A stretch of 64,000 bases of DNA, taken from assembly GCA_025331565.1 (NCBI GenBank), contig JAFREQ010000030.1, positions 4,402,001-4,466,000 on the forward strand, read 5' to 3'. Both the position numbers and the translations under genes were made by a program. Under the pieces are notes generated by a model that did no database searches, was not told the DNA's origin, and was given only the letters and a program-made list of their open reading frames with translations. The stretch's first letter is position 1; each line of letters starts with the position of its first letter. The stretch is from Holacanthus passer (taxonomy: Eukaryota > Chordata > Actinopteri > Pomacanthidae). Positions 10,960-24,456 of this stretch are shown one piece after another.

Positions 10960-12050
10960 TATGTGTGTGCCTGACTGTGTGAGATTTACAGCCAGGAGCC
11001 GTGTCTTTGTGTGCTGTAAGTGTGAGCGATTTCATAGTACGGTCAGAAACGCCTTTCCTGCCAAATTCCTCTGTCCTTGATGTGAGAGTAAAACTGTCAC
11101 ATTAATTAAAAACAATAGGGCTCTGCTCTACAGTACTCTGCTATGAGGACTATTCAAATTTGGAGAGAAAAAAAACTGTGACTAACTGGCAGTAACATTA
11201 GTAGCAGGACATGTGGGTGTGAGTTTTCTTGTGGAATTTTGCAGTATTACAAAAATTACTGATGCCTTACTGCCTCACACTGGCTCCTCATGTATATGAA
11301 TAAGGGTAGAGTCAATATTAGAATCACTTCTCAGAATAATACAATGCAGCTCTCAGCACACTCACCCACTCAGTCGGCCCTGACATCAAAATGTGCAACT
11401 TTTTCACACTAATGTTGAGCATTAAGCAAAAATGCAAGCTTTGGATTTTATTATACAATAATTAGTATATAATGAGTCTTCCCTCCCTGTTGCCACTGGT
11501 AACGCATTAAACACCTTTGCTTATATTCACTTGCAGCCATGGTCGACCTGCACAGGTGTTTTCACTTATTAAACCTAATTCGAGCTCTTCTCAGGACTGT
11601 GTGGCCGTGTACAGACCGGCCATGTTCAAAAACACTCCTTATTTACTGTATGGTACGTTTACTGTTGAAGATTTAAGTGTCTGAATTCTGCAAAAAGTCC
11701 ATGCTGTGTACACTGCTTTCTGCTAACAGCCTCACAGTGTAATGCATCATGTTTTATGGATGCAAAAATTACACTTGTGCAACTCAACACCTGTGAATGA
11801 TGACACAAAATAGCAATAAGTGTTTACAAGTGTCCAGAATTTCAATTGACTGCTCAATGTGGAGTAAACTACTGACTGTCTGTTACAAAGGGAGAAGTGA
11901 AGGGGTGAAAGATGGAGGGACTTCAGATGAAGTGCCTGATGCACCTGATCGGGTGAGACAACTTACACTATGGACAAAATTAGTTTAGCTTTTATGAATA
12001 AGAAATGATGTTATCATTTAATACATTTTTATGGCAATGGTTGTTTAAAC
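10960..12050. other. Noncoding, nothing recognised
   Basis: Unique AT-rich sequence with two short opposing ORFs at 11747-11988 that lack protein-like composition. Confidence 0.6.
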
Positions 12051-12059
12051 ACCCAGCAG

Positions 12060-12240
12060 ACACAAAGTGACATTAGCATTCATCTGGAGACATGTTTCTG
12101 TCCACCCCACAGCTGTATGTCCAATCTTCACTCCTTTTTGTTCTGTTTTGGGCTCCACCAACTCCTGACCAAAATATAAAGCTTTGTCTTTACCACCTAG
12201 TAGCTAATGTTATCAAATTGTACAGTAGGTAGCAGCAGCA
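12060..12240 (-). mobile_element. Teleost dispersed repeat, copy in minus orientation
   Basis: GTCCAATCTTCACTCC, GGGCTCCACCAACTCCTGAC and TAGTAGCTAATGTTA are the reverse complement of a repeat I know from many teleosts, whose plus form contains GGAGTTGGTGGAGACCAAA. A plus-strand relative lies at 48.72-49.13 kb. I cannot name its class. Confidence 0.55.
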
Positions 12241-12349
12241 GCAGATAATTATAATCTAATTTCATAACACACAAATTATATGGATTTATTTATTTATTAC
12301 TTTTTTTCATTGTTATATTTGAGGATGCTATTTAAAATTGAACCCAGAA

Positions 12350-12389
12350 TCTCTCTCTCCCTCGCTCTCTCCCTTGCTCTCTCTCTCTT

Positions 12390-12428
<39 letters not shown>
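12350..12428 (+). repeat. CT microsatellite
   Basis: A homopyrimidine tract of almost pure CT, about 75 bp, with TTG interruptions in its left half. Confidence 0.95.
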
Positions 12429-12429
<1 letters not shown>

Positions 12430-12501
12430 CTTGCAGAGCGCTGACCCACTGATGACCTGGCATGGTGTGAAACACGTCACATAGGAGTGGCTGCAAACCC
12501 A

Positions 12502-12504
12502 TGT

Positions 12505-12555
<51 letters not shown>
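12502..12555 (+). repeat. TG microsatellite
   Basis: About 26 TG units with a single GAG interruption near the left end. Confidence 0.95.
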
Positions 12556-12559
12556 TCCA

Positions 12560-15030
12560 GGCAATCATCTGTCTGTCTCGCACACTCACTCCCACTCAGA
12601 GCTCACCTTGAGGCCAGCCCTGCCTCTTCTGCGTACCAGCATGGATTAAGCCCTCATGGGAACTCTGCTCAGTCAACAGATTCTTAGAACACAATTGCTG
12701 TATCAACAACTAATCCATCATTTATCATCACAGGTTTCTTTCTGAAGCCTGAAGACATGCACGTAGCCTCGCAAGCACAGCATGTTTTGTATAAGTTCTC
12801 GTTTCCCGCCATGTTCGCCTTTGTGTATGATCAGAAAGGTACATGTCAAAAGTAATATTACAGTGACCAATAATGAACAACAAAAATATAACTGCAATGC
12901 AGAGATGTGAAATAGCAGGACTCAGGTGTCATTGTGTGTAATTCTGCTCCTCTCATCATTATCACAGTAATATTATAGTAGCAGTCTACTATTAGTGTAT
13001 CAGTTACCAGTCATGTGTATGTATAACATGTACAGGTCTTCAACACATTTATTATGGTGGTGTCTCGGGACAAAAGACCTGCTGAAAGCTTAAACGTGCA
13101 CTACAATTCATACGTGCAAGCGCACATATTGCACTTAGAAGGTAGAAATGCTGCAAAGAAATGTAATTAGAAAGCTGTAAAAACCCAAAGAATGAGCAGA
13201 AAGCTTGATGCAAGCCTCTGCAGGTCATGCCAATAAAAATAGATGTGCAAAAAAATTTTTTAAAAAGCTGCAAAACAAGTTGAAGTGCTTCACGCTGCTG
13301 TAGAGAACAAAAGCAGAGATAGTGACGACTCCATGAAGACTCAAGCAGGAGGGACAACCAGATGTCCCCAGAGTTACAATGTACAAACAACATGAATATG
13401 TAACGAGCTCCTGCCATCACATTACCACATTAGTTGCTATGATTACTACCACCTTTTTTTTTTCTTTATTTAAATATGTTAAATTTGTTATTTCGAGCTC
13501 AATTCTCTAAATACCTGTACTTTCTGTATGCGTTTTGTTCTTCAGGGCCACTGTAATAAAGAATAGCTAAGCTGGATGTATGTGACTGCTTATTTTGTCA
13601 CTTTGCATGAATCCTCAATGCTTAAGCTCAAACACCAAGTTGATGATACTGAAATCAGTGTTTCAGCTTTCTAGCTTAAAAAGAACTTTCAGCACATCAC
13701 CATCTGTGGCGAGTTCACATGGTTTGTGTGGGACCTGCTGTTATTTAAATCAAGTCAAAAACGTATAATGCATCAGACAGCAAAGTGTGACACTGGGCTT
13801 ATGTTTAATATATGTAATACATGGCGTGAAATCCACTCTTCTACTGCGCTGTCTGCTTTGAATGGATTTTATTGGCATCTTCACCTTGGACCTGCCATGA
13901 CAGGCCCGTCAGACATGTAGTGTAGGTTTGCTTGCTGTGTAATACTCAGCACACATATAAATACTGACTGTTAATTCAGAAACATTTAGCTTTAAAACCC
14001 CTGCAACACAAATCTCATAATATGGGTTTTAAAATGAAAGGTCAGTAAATGAAAGAGAAAATGACAACGAATCGGATACAGGCAGGATGTTTGGCGTCTG
14101 TTCCTCAGCGCCCCAGATTGTTACCTACAAACTTGTCTGGGCACATTCTTGTTCAGACCCACGGAATTTTATTTAATCAGTCATGATCCGATCTAAAAAT
14201 AGGAAATTTATCGATATGTGAATGCAGAGAAATATTCATAAAATGGTGCAATAGAGGCAATAGAGCTGCTGTTGCAATACCTTGTTGACTTATCATGTAT
14301 GTACACACACACACTTTCACTCCCTCTCTCCGTCCGTCTCACCCTCCCCCCTCCATCACCCGCTCTTTTCTCCCCCTCCATTCTCCGGTTGACAGTGAGG
14401 GCTGAGGCAGGGCTGGAAGGCTGTGAGTGGAGCCATTGTGCCCAGAGGTCAGGGAGAGTCAGAGCCACACAATGCCAGGGTCAGAGTCACTGCGGTGATG
14501 GCCCGACCACTTGGCAGCTACCATGCTACTCGGGCAGATAAACCACGGTGGGGAAAAGAAGGGTTTAGGGAAAGAGAGAGGGAGGAAGAAAGAGGCGTGG
14601 GCACAGAGACACAAAAGTGGTGTGGAATAATAGCCAGAAATACAATTTTAGTGCAAGTCTCTTTGAAACAGGAGGTGCACCGGCAGAAAGGAGAATAAGA
14701 GGAGGGTCTATAAAAAATGTATGTAGCAGTGGGTGGGATACTGGGATGGAGAGAGAGTTGAAAAGAAATATAGTACATAAAGGAGAGGTGAGCTAATACA
14801 GTCTGACACAGTCAAATACTCCTGAAAAATACATGGAACAAATGCAAAAGTCATGGAATTTAAAAATGGCTGTGTGACGGCAGAGACATTAAGGATATTT
14901 TTTGGTCCTTTAATCTGATGGAAAATCTTTTGTCTACATGCTGTTTACAACTTCAGCAACGCGCAGCAGGAACCACAGGAAGTGGTGTTAAGAGCAGTCT
15001 GTTGTATGGTAAAGAGGGCCCATATTTAAA
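12560..15030. other. Noncoding, pyrimidine-rich stretch near 14.3 kb
   Basis: Mostly unique sequence. 14320-14390 is CT/CCCT-rich and 14555-14600 is GA-rich. No credible gene. Confidence 0.6.
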
Positions 15031-15033
15031 TGT

Positions 15034-15064
<31 letters not shown>
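15034..15064 (+). repeat. TG microsatellite
   Basis: About 15 uninterrupted TG units. Confidence 0.95.
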
Positions 15065-15066
<2 letters not shown>

Positions 15067-15069
15067 CAT

Positions 15070-16235
15070 GTCTGTGTCTGTTACAGAAATAGTTGAATTG
15101 TACCAAGCGCTGTAAAGCAGGCAGAGGTGTTTCAACTCCTCCAGAAAGTCTTCATATAAATATGAGACATAATGTCAATGGTACGTTCGATAACCACGTC
15201 TCGTAGTTTACGGCCCATCTCCACTGAAGCGCTAATGCGTTGGTCTGGAGCTCTCTCCAGTCTATAAACGTAGCCTTGGTTGGAACAACCACCATCTATT
15301 AGCTGACCTGCTGTCACCCAGCCACAAGACAATCAATACCCTCTGATAATGATGTCATTTACTCACAGGGAACACAGATAATGACGAGACTGGAGGTCTC
15401 CTGTTATTACCTCATTTCATGGGTTTTGTCTCAATGTAAGGATCAACCGTTACATGAACCCTCGCACCAACATCTGGAGAAGGTGTTAGAGATTTCACTG
15501 GAATTGAACCCTTCAGACGAAGACGGTGTGCAGACTGTCGAAGCATCTGACGGATCCATTTTGTTAAAGTGAATTATTCAATAGAAAATATTAGCAAATA
15601 GAGGTTTATTGAGATAAAGAAGCTGTATACGTTTATTCTGGATTTGTGGGTTATATCTAACTAGTTTAAAGCAGGCCTGTTCAGAATGGGCCGATTCCTT
15701 ATTGCATTTCCAGACGCACCGTTTTAGACAGACATGCACCAGCAGCTTTTTTTTCCTTTTTAAACTTCATTACTAACACAGTAATACACCAATGACAATA
15801 CACCACTAGTTTTAGAGAGTTTAAACAGTTAGTTCCAGGTTCCCTAAACATGAGCCACATCTTTTTTATTAATAATAATAATAATAATGATTATTGTTAT
15901 TTCTGCTTCTTCTTAAATGACATTTACTTGACTGAGTGTAGACCAAAGACACGCTGTACATATGAAAAGGAAAGGACTGTCATTTAATATATTAACAATG
16001 TCAAAATATGCAATAAAAAATGTTATTATATGATTATTATTATTTTTTTTTTTTAATTTTACCATTTAATCTTAAGATTCTTTTTTCTGTTGGTCAACTA
16101 ATCTAACGACTAATTTTTCAATTATTCTAAAGATTTTTTATGACTTGATTAATATAACAATTGATTTACCCAAAATAAATAACAAAAGCTTTCTCATTAA
16201 TATTTCAAAATTTTGTTCAATTATATAACCATTTC
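15070..16235. other. Noncoding, AT-rich
   Basis: The stretch becomes strongly AT-rich after 15.7 kb, with an AAT repeat and T runs near 16040. No gene. Confidence 0.6.
15869..15900 (+). repeat. AAT trinucleotide repeat
   Basis: ATTAATAATAATAATAATAA followed by TGATTATTG. The flanking 15.7-16.2 kb is very AT-rich. Confidence 0.85.
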
Positions 16236-16239
16236 TCTT

Positions 16240-16405
16240 TTTCACGTTTCTCAAGAACTACTCATCCAAGCTGTTTCACACTTAACACTGCACTTCCCTG
16301 GGTCCTCATCATTACAGCCAGCAAGTGTGAAGCTGATCGGATGAACGGCTGTCGAAAAAAAAATCAAAGGACAGACACGCACACATACCTTCCTTTATAC
16401 TTGGA
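16240..16405 (-). mobile_element. Dispersed repeat with CATCCGATC core, minus copy
   Basis: The reverse complement reads TATAAAGGAAGGTATGTGTG, then CTGTCCTTTGATT, GTTCATCCGATCAGCTTC, GATGAGGACCCAGGGAAGTG and AGTGTTAAGTGTGAA. The same order of blocks recurs at 54.78-54.95 kb on the other strand. It is probably a non-autonomous DNA element; the class is unassigned. Confidence 0.6.
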
Positions 16406-16409
16406 TGCT

Positions 16410-18150
16410 GACATTGAGCAAAAATGCTGGTAGTTTTACAGTTTATCAGCCATGTTTTATTGCATACACACACTGTGCATCAGTAAGATCTGACAAAGTA
16501 CTGAACGCAGTATATTTGCATGTTGAACAGTTAACCTATTTACTTAACACACTCCACTCGGTCTGTGTGCACATCTGTGACATGCAATTTACGTGTTGCA
16601 GACTTCTACAGCAGCAGCTCTAAAGCATGTTAGCTGATTTTAAAATTATTTTAGATTGTGCATTTTATAACATGCATGACTTGCTGCTTTGGTATGAATT
16701 TTCCGTGTGTTTTTTATGAACTCAACTAAACAGTTTCTTATCAGAAATCAAAGATGAAAGGGCATTATGTTTAGAATCTTGACTCTTGTCTCACTAATAT
16801 AAACCCTCTGATTTACCAGTCTAACAGTCCACATATAACAAATTTTAACCTCCACCTATCAATGCCTAAATTGATTTGTCTTAACAAGGAACATCCAGTG
16901 ATTTTGTAAATCTTTGCAAAGATTCACAAAAAACATGCAGTACATTTTTAATCTGAAGGTTCCTTTTTGCAGTTGTGCAAGAAGGAACCTGTAGCTTGTA
17001 AATCTCTCCAGACCTAGTCATGAAGAAATGTTGTGTGGTGCAGGGGTGGTGTGTGTATAGGATTTGTGCATGTGTGTGTGTGCACGTGCACATGTGTTGT
17101 AAATTCATGCTGAGGTGAGGTCCGAGCCTCAGGTTGATCCACGGTCGATCTGACAAGAAGCACAGGGAGTCAGAATGCGCCTCCAGCCAACTGCCCCCCA
17201 CACGTACTTTCTCTACTACACACACACACACACACACATTCACCCCGGCTCCTTCATTTACTACCTCCATAGCCTCCCCCTGCACCCTCCATCCATCCCC
17301 TTCCCTCTTCCTCCTCCTCCCCTCTCCTCCCTCCAGGATGCGGGTAAAGACAGCCAGGCCGAAGTGGATGTCGGGGGGAATTAGATGCTAGCAGACAATT
17401 TGATTTCTTCGTCTTCAAGGCTTCCTACTCCTCCGCAGACGCAGGCAGCACCGAGGGTTTGATGCTCACAGATAGCAGACAAGCAGGTCTGAGAGGAGAA
17501 GGAGACACAGATAGAACCAGGCAGGGAGACGTAGATGAAGGTAAAGAGCGATAAAGACGGAAAGGGATGGGAGGCGAAGGAGGTAGAATTCAGGAAGACG
17601 GTTTGAAACATATAAGAAATAAATGTGCACGTAATTAAGATTGATGCAAAAAGAAATAACGATGAAAAGAGGAAAGCAGCGAGGGAAACAACGCAGCGGG
17701 GGAAAGGTTGAATGTGTCAGTGGAAGAGAAAGAGTGGAAGACAATAGGAGAGGCCATCCAGGCAGCCACTTAATGGTCCACCCACTCGCTGCTGTCCAAA
17801 TGGGCAGATTGACGCCTGTTAGCTCCTTTAAGAGCTCCTATAATGGAGCACAGTTTAGGTGGGCGGCAGGAAAGGGAGCCATCCTGTCCAAAGTAACTCA
17901 ATTCCTCTGTTCTGCTCTCTTGTTTCAGCCCCTTTCAGCACATCAGGGTGGTGAGCAGAGACCGTGCTCTTACCTCGCAGTGATCATGTACACAGATAGA
18001 TTTACTAACCCGCAGAGGACTCTGGCAAGGTGAATTATGGCAAGAGTGGCTGACCTTGTGGTAACGTAATGTCGGTATGAGTTGTGTGTGTGTGTCTGGA
18101 GGTCCTGTACATTATGCGCATTATGAACTAACACACATACTGGAGGTGTG
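16410..18150. other. Noncoding with CA and polypyrimidine tracts
   Basis: CA at 17218-17238 and a pyrimidine tract at 17265-17336 ending CCCTCCAG, which mimics a splice acceptor. The frame after it stops within 50 bases. 17750-17900 is complex and CNE-like. Confidence 0.5.
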
Positions 18151-18152
18151 TC

Positions 18153-18190
<38 letters not shown>

Positions 18191-18300
18191 GTGCCTTTGT
18201 GCATGTTTGCCTTTGTGAAGGTTCACGTGTGTTTGTGTGTAGTGCACACATGGTGCTACGTGTTCATTTATGTGTGTGTCCTTGTGTGTGTGTGTGCTCT
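18150..18300 (+). repeat. TG microsatellite with diverged TG-rich flank
   Basis: Pure TG at 18154-18189, followed by a 100-bp TG-rich stretch of decayed units. Confidence 0.9.
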
Positions 18301-18500
18301 GCTACAGGGGAATATGAAAGTCAAGAGTGTGGAGGGAAATGCTGGTTGAGCGTTCATATTATATTTGGGAATCTTGATAAGTCTACTCATGCTGCCACCA
18401 GGTCGATTTTAATTATCGTTACACACACATCCTAAAGCCTTAAACTTCAGTAATGACAATCTAACGCTGTGTAGCCAAACATCACTGAAACCCACTGAAC

Positions 18501-18552
18501 TTAAGATAAGATAAGATAAACCTTTATTCGTCCCACAGTGGGGAAATTTGCA
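18501..18552 (-). mobile_element. Retroelement 3' tail fragment, copy 2
   Basis: The reverse complement of the 127-172 tail: TAAGATAAGATAAGATAAAC precedes CCTTTATTCGTCCCAC and GGGGAAATTTGCAA. The body of the element is missing. Confidence 0.6.
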
Positions 18553-18559
18553 AGTTAGC

Positions 18560-20030
18560 AACTTAGTTTTAAATTTTACTGGAGATCCAAACATACTAAA
18601 TATGCCTGGTTAATACCATATATGCACATGTTGCCATTGTAATGTTGAGGTTAAGATTTCCATAATGTGTTTCAGAAAGAGTAAGAGAATGTTGGTGTCA
18701 CCTTTTCTTTAGCTTCTGCATGTGTGAGCATTAACTTACTGATGGGAACCGTGAGTCGATACGATAAGAGTCTTCACGTCAGCCGGCGAGAGACCCCGAC
18801 ACACCACAAACCACAGGGTTTGTGTCTTCATTGATCGTCTCCAAAATATATATTCTTCAGTCAGGTTCAGGGAAAGATCATAGTTTGGATAAAAACATAT
18901 ACTTCTTTAGTTCATTCATTAGTGCAAGGTTGGTTATTGTGGTTACAGTAATAAAGACTTGATAAAGGTCAGGGAAGGACAGCAGTTATGACTAAAATTA
19001 GCCATGGTTGACGGGCAGGAAAGAGGAAATAAACAGCTGTGTTAAGGTCCAACAAGTTCGATAATTAGCTCACTTGACTTCCTCCTTTGATCCTGATGGA
19101 CAATAGTCATGTTGTTTTGGCCTTTGCTGAAACAACTGATGCAGCTGTTTTCCTTGAGAGGTCAGTCAATCACAGAAATATATGCACATCTATTGATAGT
19201 GTTCAGCTGGGTATTTTATTTACTCAGTGTGCAGCCATTATATGTTGTCAATGGAGAGTTGGAAGAAGCTGCTAAAAATATATATGATCCTGTCACTGTG
19301 TGGAATAGAGGTTAAGGTTAAAAAAGCTGTCACACCTTGAGGAGAATTGGCATTGAATGAATATTGTATAAATTGTGATCTGTTAATATTTTAAAAATCC
19401 ACATTGATTGGAACATCTTGTCATCCAGTGTATTGAAATTACTGCATAATACCAATAAAGCATTTGAAAAATTGAATACAAACACACAATGAAAATTGAA
19501 AATACAGCAGAGCACAAATCACTTTGCTTGTGCGCCTCCTCCACGACACCCCCACACCCTCGCACAACATGCTGCATTCTGCACCCAAAAGCAACAATCC
19601 ACACTGTGTTTACACGTTGGCTTTGTCACTGGTTTACAGTCACTGTTGTTTGTAAAATATCCCCCTCAGCTGCAGGCGGTGCTGCTCCCTCGCCTGCACA
19701 GTTTCTGAGGCTGTCTGGCTCGTAGCAGGGGAGAAAACTGTGTATCCACTGCCAGACCCTCAACACGCCCAGAGTAACTTCACTGTTCGCTGCTGGTGCC
19801 CTCCAGCCCAGCGGCTATGCTTTGCATGTCTCCAGCATCCCCGCCCTCCCAGCTGTGGGTTGCCAGGTCCTCAGTCCCCCCCAGATGCGGGTTGCCAGAT
19901 CGTAGTAAGCCCATGCAGTGCGGAGGGGGTCTGAGGCGCTGGCTGTGGCCCAGTGCCACGCTGGGCCCGGTTATTATCTCCAGATGACATCAGCATGAGC
20001 AGCAGATGCCTTTTTGGCCACAGGGGCCGA
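18560..20030. other. Noncoding; GC-rich stretch at 19.74-20.03 kb
   Basis: AT-rich to 19.5 kb, then a GC-rich block with short overlapping open frames but no recognisable protein. Confidence 0.5.
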
Positions 20031-20031
20031 A

Positions 20032-20058
20032 CAGAGAGAGAGAGAGAGAGAGAGAGAG

Positions 20059-20095
<37 letters not shown>
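20032..20095 (+). repeat. Compound GA-TG microsatellite
   Basis: GA at 20032-20058 followed after five bases by TG at 20063-20095. A compound CA-GA tract follows at 20240-20270. Confidence 0.95.
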
Positions 20096-20096
<1 letters not shown>

Positions 20097-20239
20097 GTCT
20101 GCATGCTGTTCTCGGCAGGATCAGGCTATTTATTACCTCCCCACTTATCAGGCCATCTCCCTCACTCAGCTGGGAAGAAGTGTCTGTTTCATTCCAAAAC
20201 GACCATTTCTCCTCGTGATGATAATGTAATCATGCAAAG

Positions 20240-20270
<31 letters not shown>

Positions 20271-20274
20271 TGAA

Positions 20275-22475
20275 GCATTTAATAATAGTAATCGTTATCT
20301 GTTTGCTGAGGTTGGCAGTGATGCTAACATACACATGTGAAAAATGACATGATAATTAGCTTCATGAATAATTATGATGATACTAATTGATAGTAACAAT
20401 CACAGTAATAGCAATGAAAGAACGCCGCTTGATGCCACACTGGAATACACTTTACATGACAATCATCTCGGCGACAGTGTGAACACATGAATAATGTGAG
20501 TTACACCCAAGAAGATGCTGCAGTTAATGATGGTGATCAGGTTTGTTATGTAGGTCACCTGGTGGTGTGTGTGTGTGTGGCCGTCCCGCTGAAAGCTGCT
20601 GGTTTATTTATGCCTGTGTTTTCTTTGAGGGACAGGCTGAAGAGGCAGGAGATTAAACTCATGGAAGGAAATCAAAGCAGAGGCAGACGGTTTAGATTAA
20701 AGCGCCTGCCTGCACCTCACCAGGTTTAGCAAATGCACGACAGGCGTGTAGATGTGTGTGCACGTGCACATGTGTGTCGGTGTGTGTGTGCGCCTGTTAG
20801 CCTGGCCAGTCGTTCCCTGTCTATCACCTCAGTTATTTTACAGTCCTCCTTCCCTGCAGCTTATTATATACAGTCTATCCCTGCTCAGCTCGGACCAATT
20901 GAAAGCAGGGAAAAAAAAACTGGCATCAGGAAATGATATTTCTAATCAGACACCAGCAAAGGGCCCCTTTTATTAAAGTGGGGGTGCTCTCTCTTTCTGT
21001 CTCTCTGTCTGTGTTCAGAGCAGCCTACAAGGCTGATAATGGCCTCGGCCCGGCTTGGTGTCATCATATTAAAGCACTGAACGATTCCACACACACATTC
21101 ATACACACACACACACACATTCACACACACACACTCACACACACACAGGTTCCCTCTCCTCTTCTCCTCCCTCTCTGGCCAATTCCCTCATTTTTCCTCC
21201 TCCTCTCCTTTCTAGTGAAAATGGACACTTTTGTTGTTCTTTCTTTTATTGCTCGATACCGGTGCGTATTATACCTTTGAAAAAATATTGAATTCCCCAG
21301 AGTTCTCTGGGCCGAGCAATCGCACCTCATAAAAGCAGCTGTGGATTTGTAAAGCGGTAATGTGCCGGTGATCTCATGCACTGTGGCAGGTGGATGATGT
21401 GGCAGAGTAAACAGTGTGCACGCCTGCAGAATATAGTGTTAGTATAGTGATAGAAACGGAATTGAATTACACTTTTTACGTGGTTTATGCTTTTAATATG
21501 TTGCTTGTAAAATGCTGCCGTCGTTTTTCACACATCGAATAAAAGCTGAGTTCGGATAATTGATTTAGTCAGTAATTTATTTTTAATCGAGTGAGATCAT
21601 TTATATCTGTACCATGATAAAAACCTGAATTAAAGTGTTTTGTCTTTGTCTCTTACATTCAGTTTATAATTAGAATAGCTTTGACAAAGTGCTTTGTTTC
21701 AGAAAATTCTCTTTCCATTTTTTTTTTGTGGTTCAATAAACAACATTACAGTAAGCTTTTGAAGCTGTTACTGATAACACAGAGCTGCAGGGATTTTTTT
21801 TCCAAAATGCCTGCACGGGCTCTATCAAGTTGATCTTATCTGAAAGTGATTAAAATCATAATGTTTGAAGGTCAGCCGTCTTCATGACGAGAGAATTTGT
21901 CAAATGAGAAACATTTCCTCTCAGGCCACAAAAGGCGGTCGGAGCCTTTTAGTAAAACCTCCTGCTTAAGCTGTTGCTGCTTTGGGGAAAAGGATTTAAT
22001 CCAACGAGAACATTGTAATTAGCCTGCTAAGACAAGACCTTCAAAATGCATCTTAAAATATTTCTGCTAACCAACCTTCAAATACGCCTAGTGCTGGATT
22101 ATACCTTGGTATGATATTTCAGAAGTCCCAAAAGACTACACACAGTTCTTTAATGTTTCCGTGGTATCTGAAAGAAAACTCTAGCCAGTCAGTCCAGCTG
22201 AGAGCCGGCAGGGTCCAAAGGTTTAACCTTTCAGTCATGTCTCACACTGACAGCGCCTTGTTTGTTTGAAAGCTTGTAATAAAACTGGGATTCCCATACT
22301 GGTTTCATCTGCACTTTGTACGTTGGACAGCGGTGATGACACACAGGGTAAACTCTTCAGCAGCTGATGGACGGATGGCCTTAAACCCATGTTGTAATCA
22401 CAGAGCAACACCCTGATATGAGGAAACATCTGAGTAAAAACAGCAAGGCTTTTTGTATACATGTACAGTATGTGT
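20275..22475. other. Noncoding, some CNE-like texture
   Basis: TG-rich patches at 20560-20580 and 20745-20790. 21850-22030 is complex, TAAT-bearing and CNE-like. No gene. Confidence 0.5.
21089..21148 (+). repeat. Interrupted CA microsatellite
   Basis: CA blocks separated by TTCAT and CT interruptions, followed by a CT-rich tract to 21215. Confidence 0.9.
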
Positions 22476-22479
22476 GAGG

Positions 22480-22527
22480 ATTGCAAATTTCCCCACTGAG
22501 GGATGAATAAAGGTTTATCTTATCTTA
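22480..22527 (+). mobile_element. Retroelement 3' tail fragment, copy 3
   Basis: It has the same ATTGCAAATTTCCCCACTGA and GATGAATAAAGGTTTATC sequence followed by TTATCTTA. No upstream element body is recognisable. Confidence 0.6.
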
Positions 22528-22529
22528 AT

Positions 22530-23460
22530 AACTTTACTATCAAATGTCAAAACTTAGCAATAAAACATGCATTGAATGTACAACAATGTTAATGAAGTCC
22601 CCACATCTCTGTTGTCCCAAAGCCTTGAAATCGTTCTTTACCAGAGCTGCCTTTTATTTATCTACATCTCTTATGTTGCAGTAGATATAAAAAGGTTAAA
22701 GGGAAATCAATAAAGAGCAATGGCTTTAGACTTGACTCAGCTCATCAGTGCACTTAATGAAAAGAGTCAGTGTACGCGAGACTGTGTTCGTGCACTGAAG
22801 ATGTTATTTCAGTGGCCATTTACAGTGACATTCTACAGAAAAGCATCTAATGCTACTTGTAGACTCATCTTCTGTAGTAGAGGCACGAGACAAGTGCTTG
22901 TGCATGTGTACGCACATATGCAGGAGCACATACAGTAAGTCTCTAGCTGGTTTGAGTCGTAGCTGGAAATGCAGATGGTGTCTGAACAGTGACAGACTAA
23001 ACAGTTGCTCCGAGTTGCATCAGTTGTGTTTTTCTTACTCTGCGCCATATCATCACAGTGGAGCTAAATCAAACTTAACTTCTAATTACAGGCCACCGGT
23101 GGCTACGTGGGAGTTGTCCCAGAGATACTCAGAGGTTGGTGTGGAAACACAAAGTGTCACACAGGTAACAAAGCCTGCTTGTTCGACTCGGATCGCGTTG
23201 ACCTTTCTTTACTTTTCCTCTCCTTTCTTTTTCATTTTTTACTTGCACCAGCTGTGATATGCAAACAGATCCTGCTTTACAGGATCTACTAATAACTCGT
23301 CTGTGTCTTTCTCTCACTGTCCAGCCAGTGTGTTTTCATCCGGAGGCCCCCGTGCTGTCCTGGAAGTTGACTGGTGACCACAGGTGGAAAACCAACAGTA
23401 TGTTGTCACCCAGACTCAGACGCCACCTCCAGGCTTGAGCTCAAGGTAAACATGAATGTC
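22530..23460. other. Noncoding; one exon-like segment
   Basis: Unique sequence. 23091-23164 is bounded by CTTCTAATTACAG and GTAACA and could be a cryptic or noncoding exon. Nothing supports a protein. Confidence 0.4.
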
Positions 23461-23466
23461 GCCAGT

Positions 23467-23702
23467 GCACACACACACACACACACACACACGCATATAC
23501 AAATACTTGGCACCAAGTCACGCACAGTGGGTCTGCTGACATGCCTGGTAAGCTCATAAATTCAGGTTCCTGCCGTGGGCGTTCACACGCACTGACACAC
23601 ACACACAGATAGGCATTTGGACACAAAGCAAACATGTCATCCTAACTCATCAACTCACACACTCATCCCTACCCTGACCTCTCACACACACACACACACA
23701 CA
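23467..23702 (+). repeat. CA microsatellite group
   Basis: CA at 23467-23492, short CA at 23597-23608 and CA at 23682-23702. Confidence 0.9.
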
Positions 23703-23989
23703 GACGCAAAACAGTCTAAAGTCTACAGTATAGCTGCTGAATACTGGGCTTGTCTCTCAGTGGTGATCACTCCATCTTAATCCCTCTGGTACAGTATTTG
23801 CAGCATGTGACAAGTGCACACAGCAGCAAGTCATTGTTTTCAGAAGAATAAAAGAACAAAATAAGCAGGCTGTGTAACTGTAATGCAAGTTTGTGACACA
23901 CCCAATGAGCAGATACCTCTGTGCAGTTTTGTGTCCATTCTCTGCTGTTTAACTCATCCGGCCCTTCCAGTTATTCACAGAGTTTCGTG

Positions 23990-24260
23990 ACAGCATTAAG
24001 CCGATTCGAATGCCGTAAAAGACAACGGCTATGAGTCAACGGCCTCGCCTGCACAGCCACAGCTGAGGCAGCCATTTTAATAGGTATTGACGCCAGGTTT
24101 TAGCCGCGTTCTCCCACCACGCTTAAAAGCCCATGTTCCACTGATTAGCTAATTAAAACCTAGAGCGAGGGCTATTGATCCAGGGGAAGGGCGGTCGGGA
24201 GGCATCTGTCCCTCAGCTTGAGATGGCCCTGGTACTCCCCCTCCCCATCCCCACCCATCA
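23990..24260. other. CNE-like block
   Basis: The block is complex, with no simple repeat and no open frame. It contains CATTTTAATAGGTATTGACG and CTGATTAGCTAATTAAAACC, with palindromic homeodomain-type cores. The look is that of a vertebrate conserved noncoding element. Conservation cannot be shown from one sequence. Confidence 0.3.
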
Positions 24261-24415
24261 CACACACACACAGCTCTTCAATTAGTGCCTAAAAGCATTA
24301 GCAAGGCCTTTTACACATCACTAGATCTATATATTGGCTTAAAGTAGACGTTATCACTTCTATTTTGAGAACATTTGCTTGTGATTACCAATTGAGGAGG
24401 TGATATTTTTGTGTC

Positions 24416-24418
<3 letters not shown>

Positions 24419-24456
<38 letters not shown>

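Noticed and set aside
17337..17384. Acceptor-like CCCTCCAG followed by DAGKDSQAEVDVGGN
   Set aside because: The frame stops after about 15 codons, and the pyrimidine tract is part of a general CT-rich patch.
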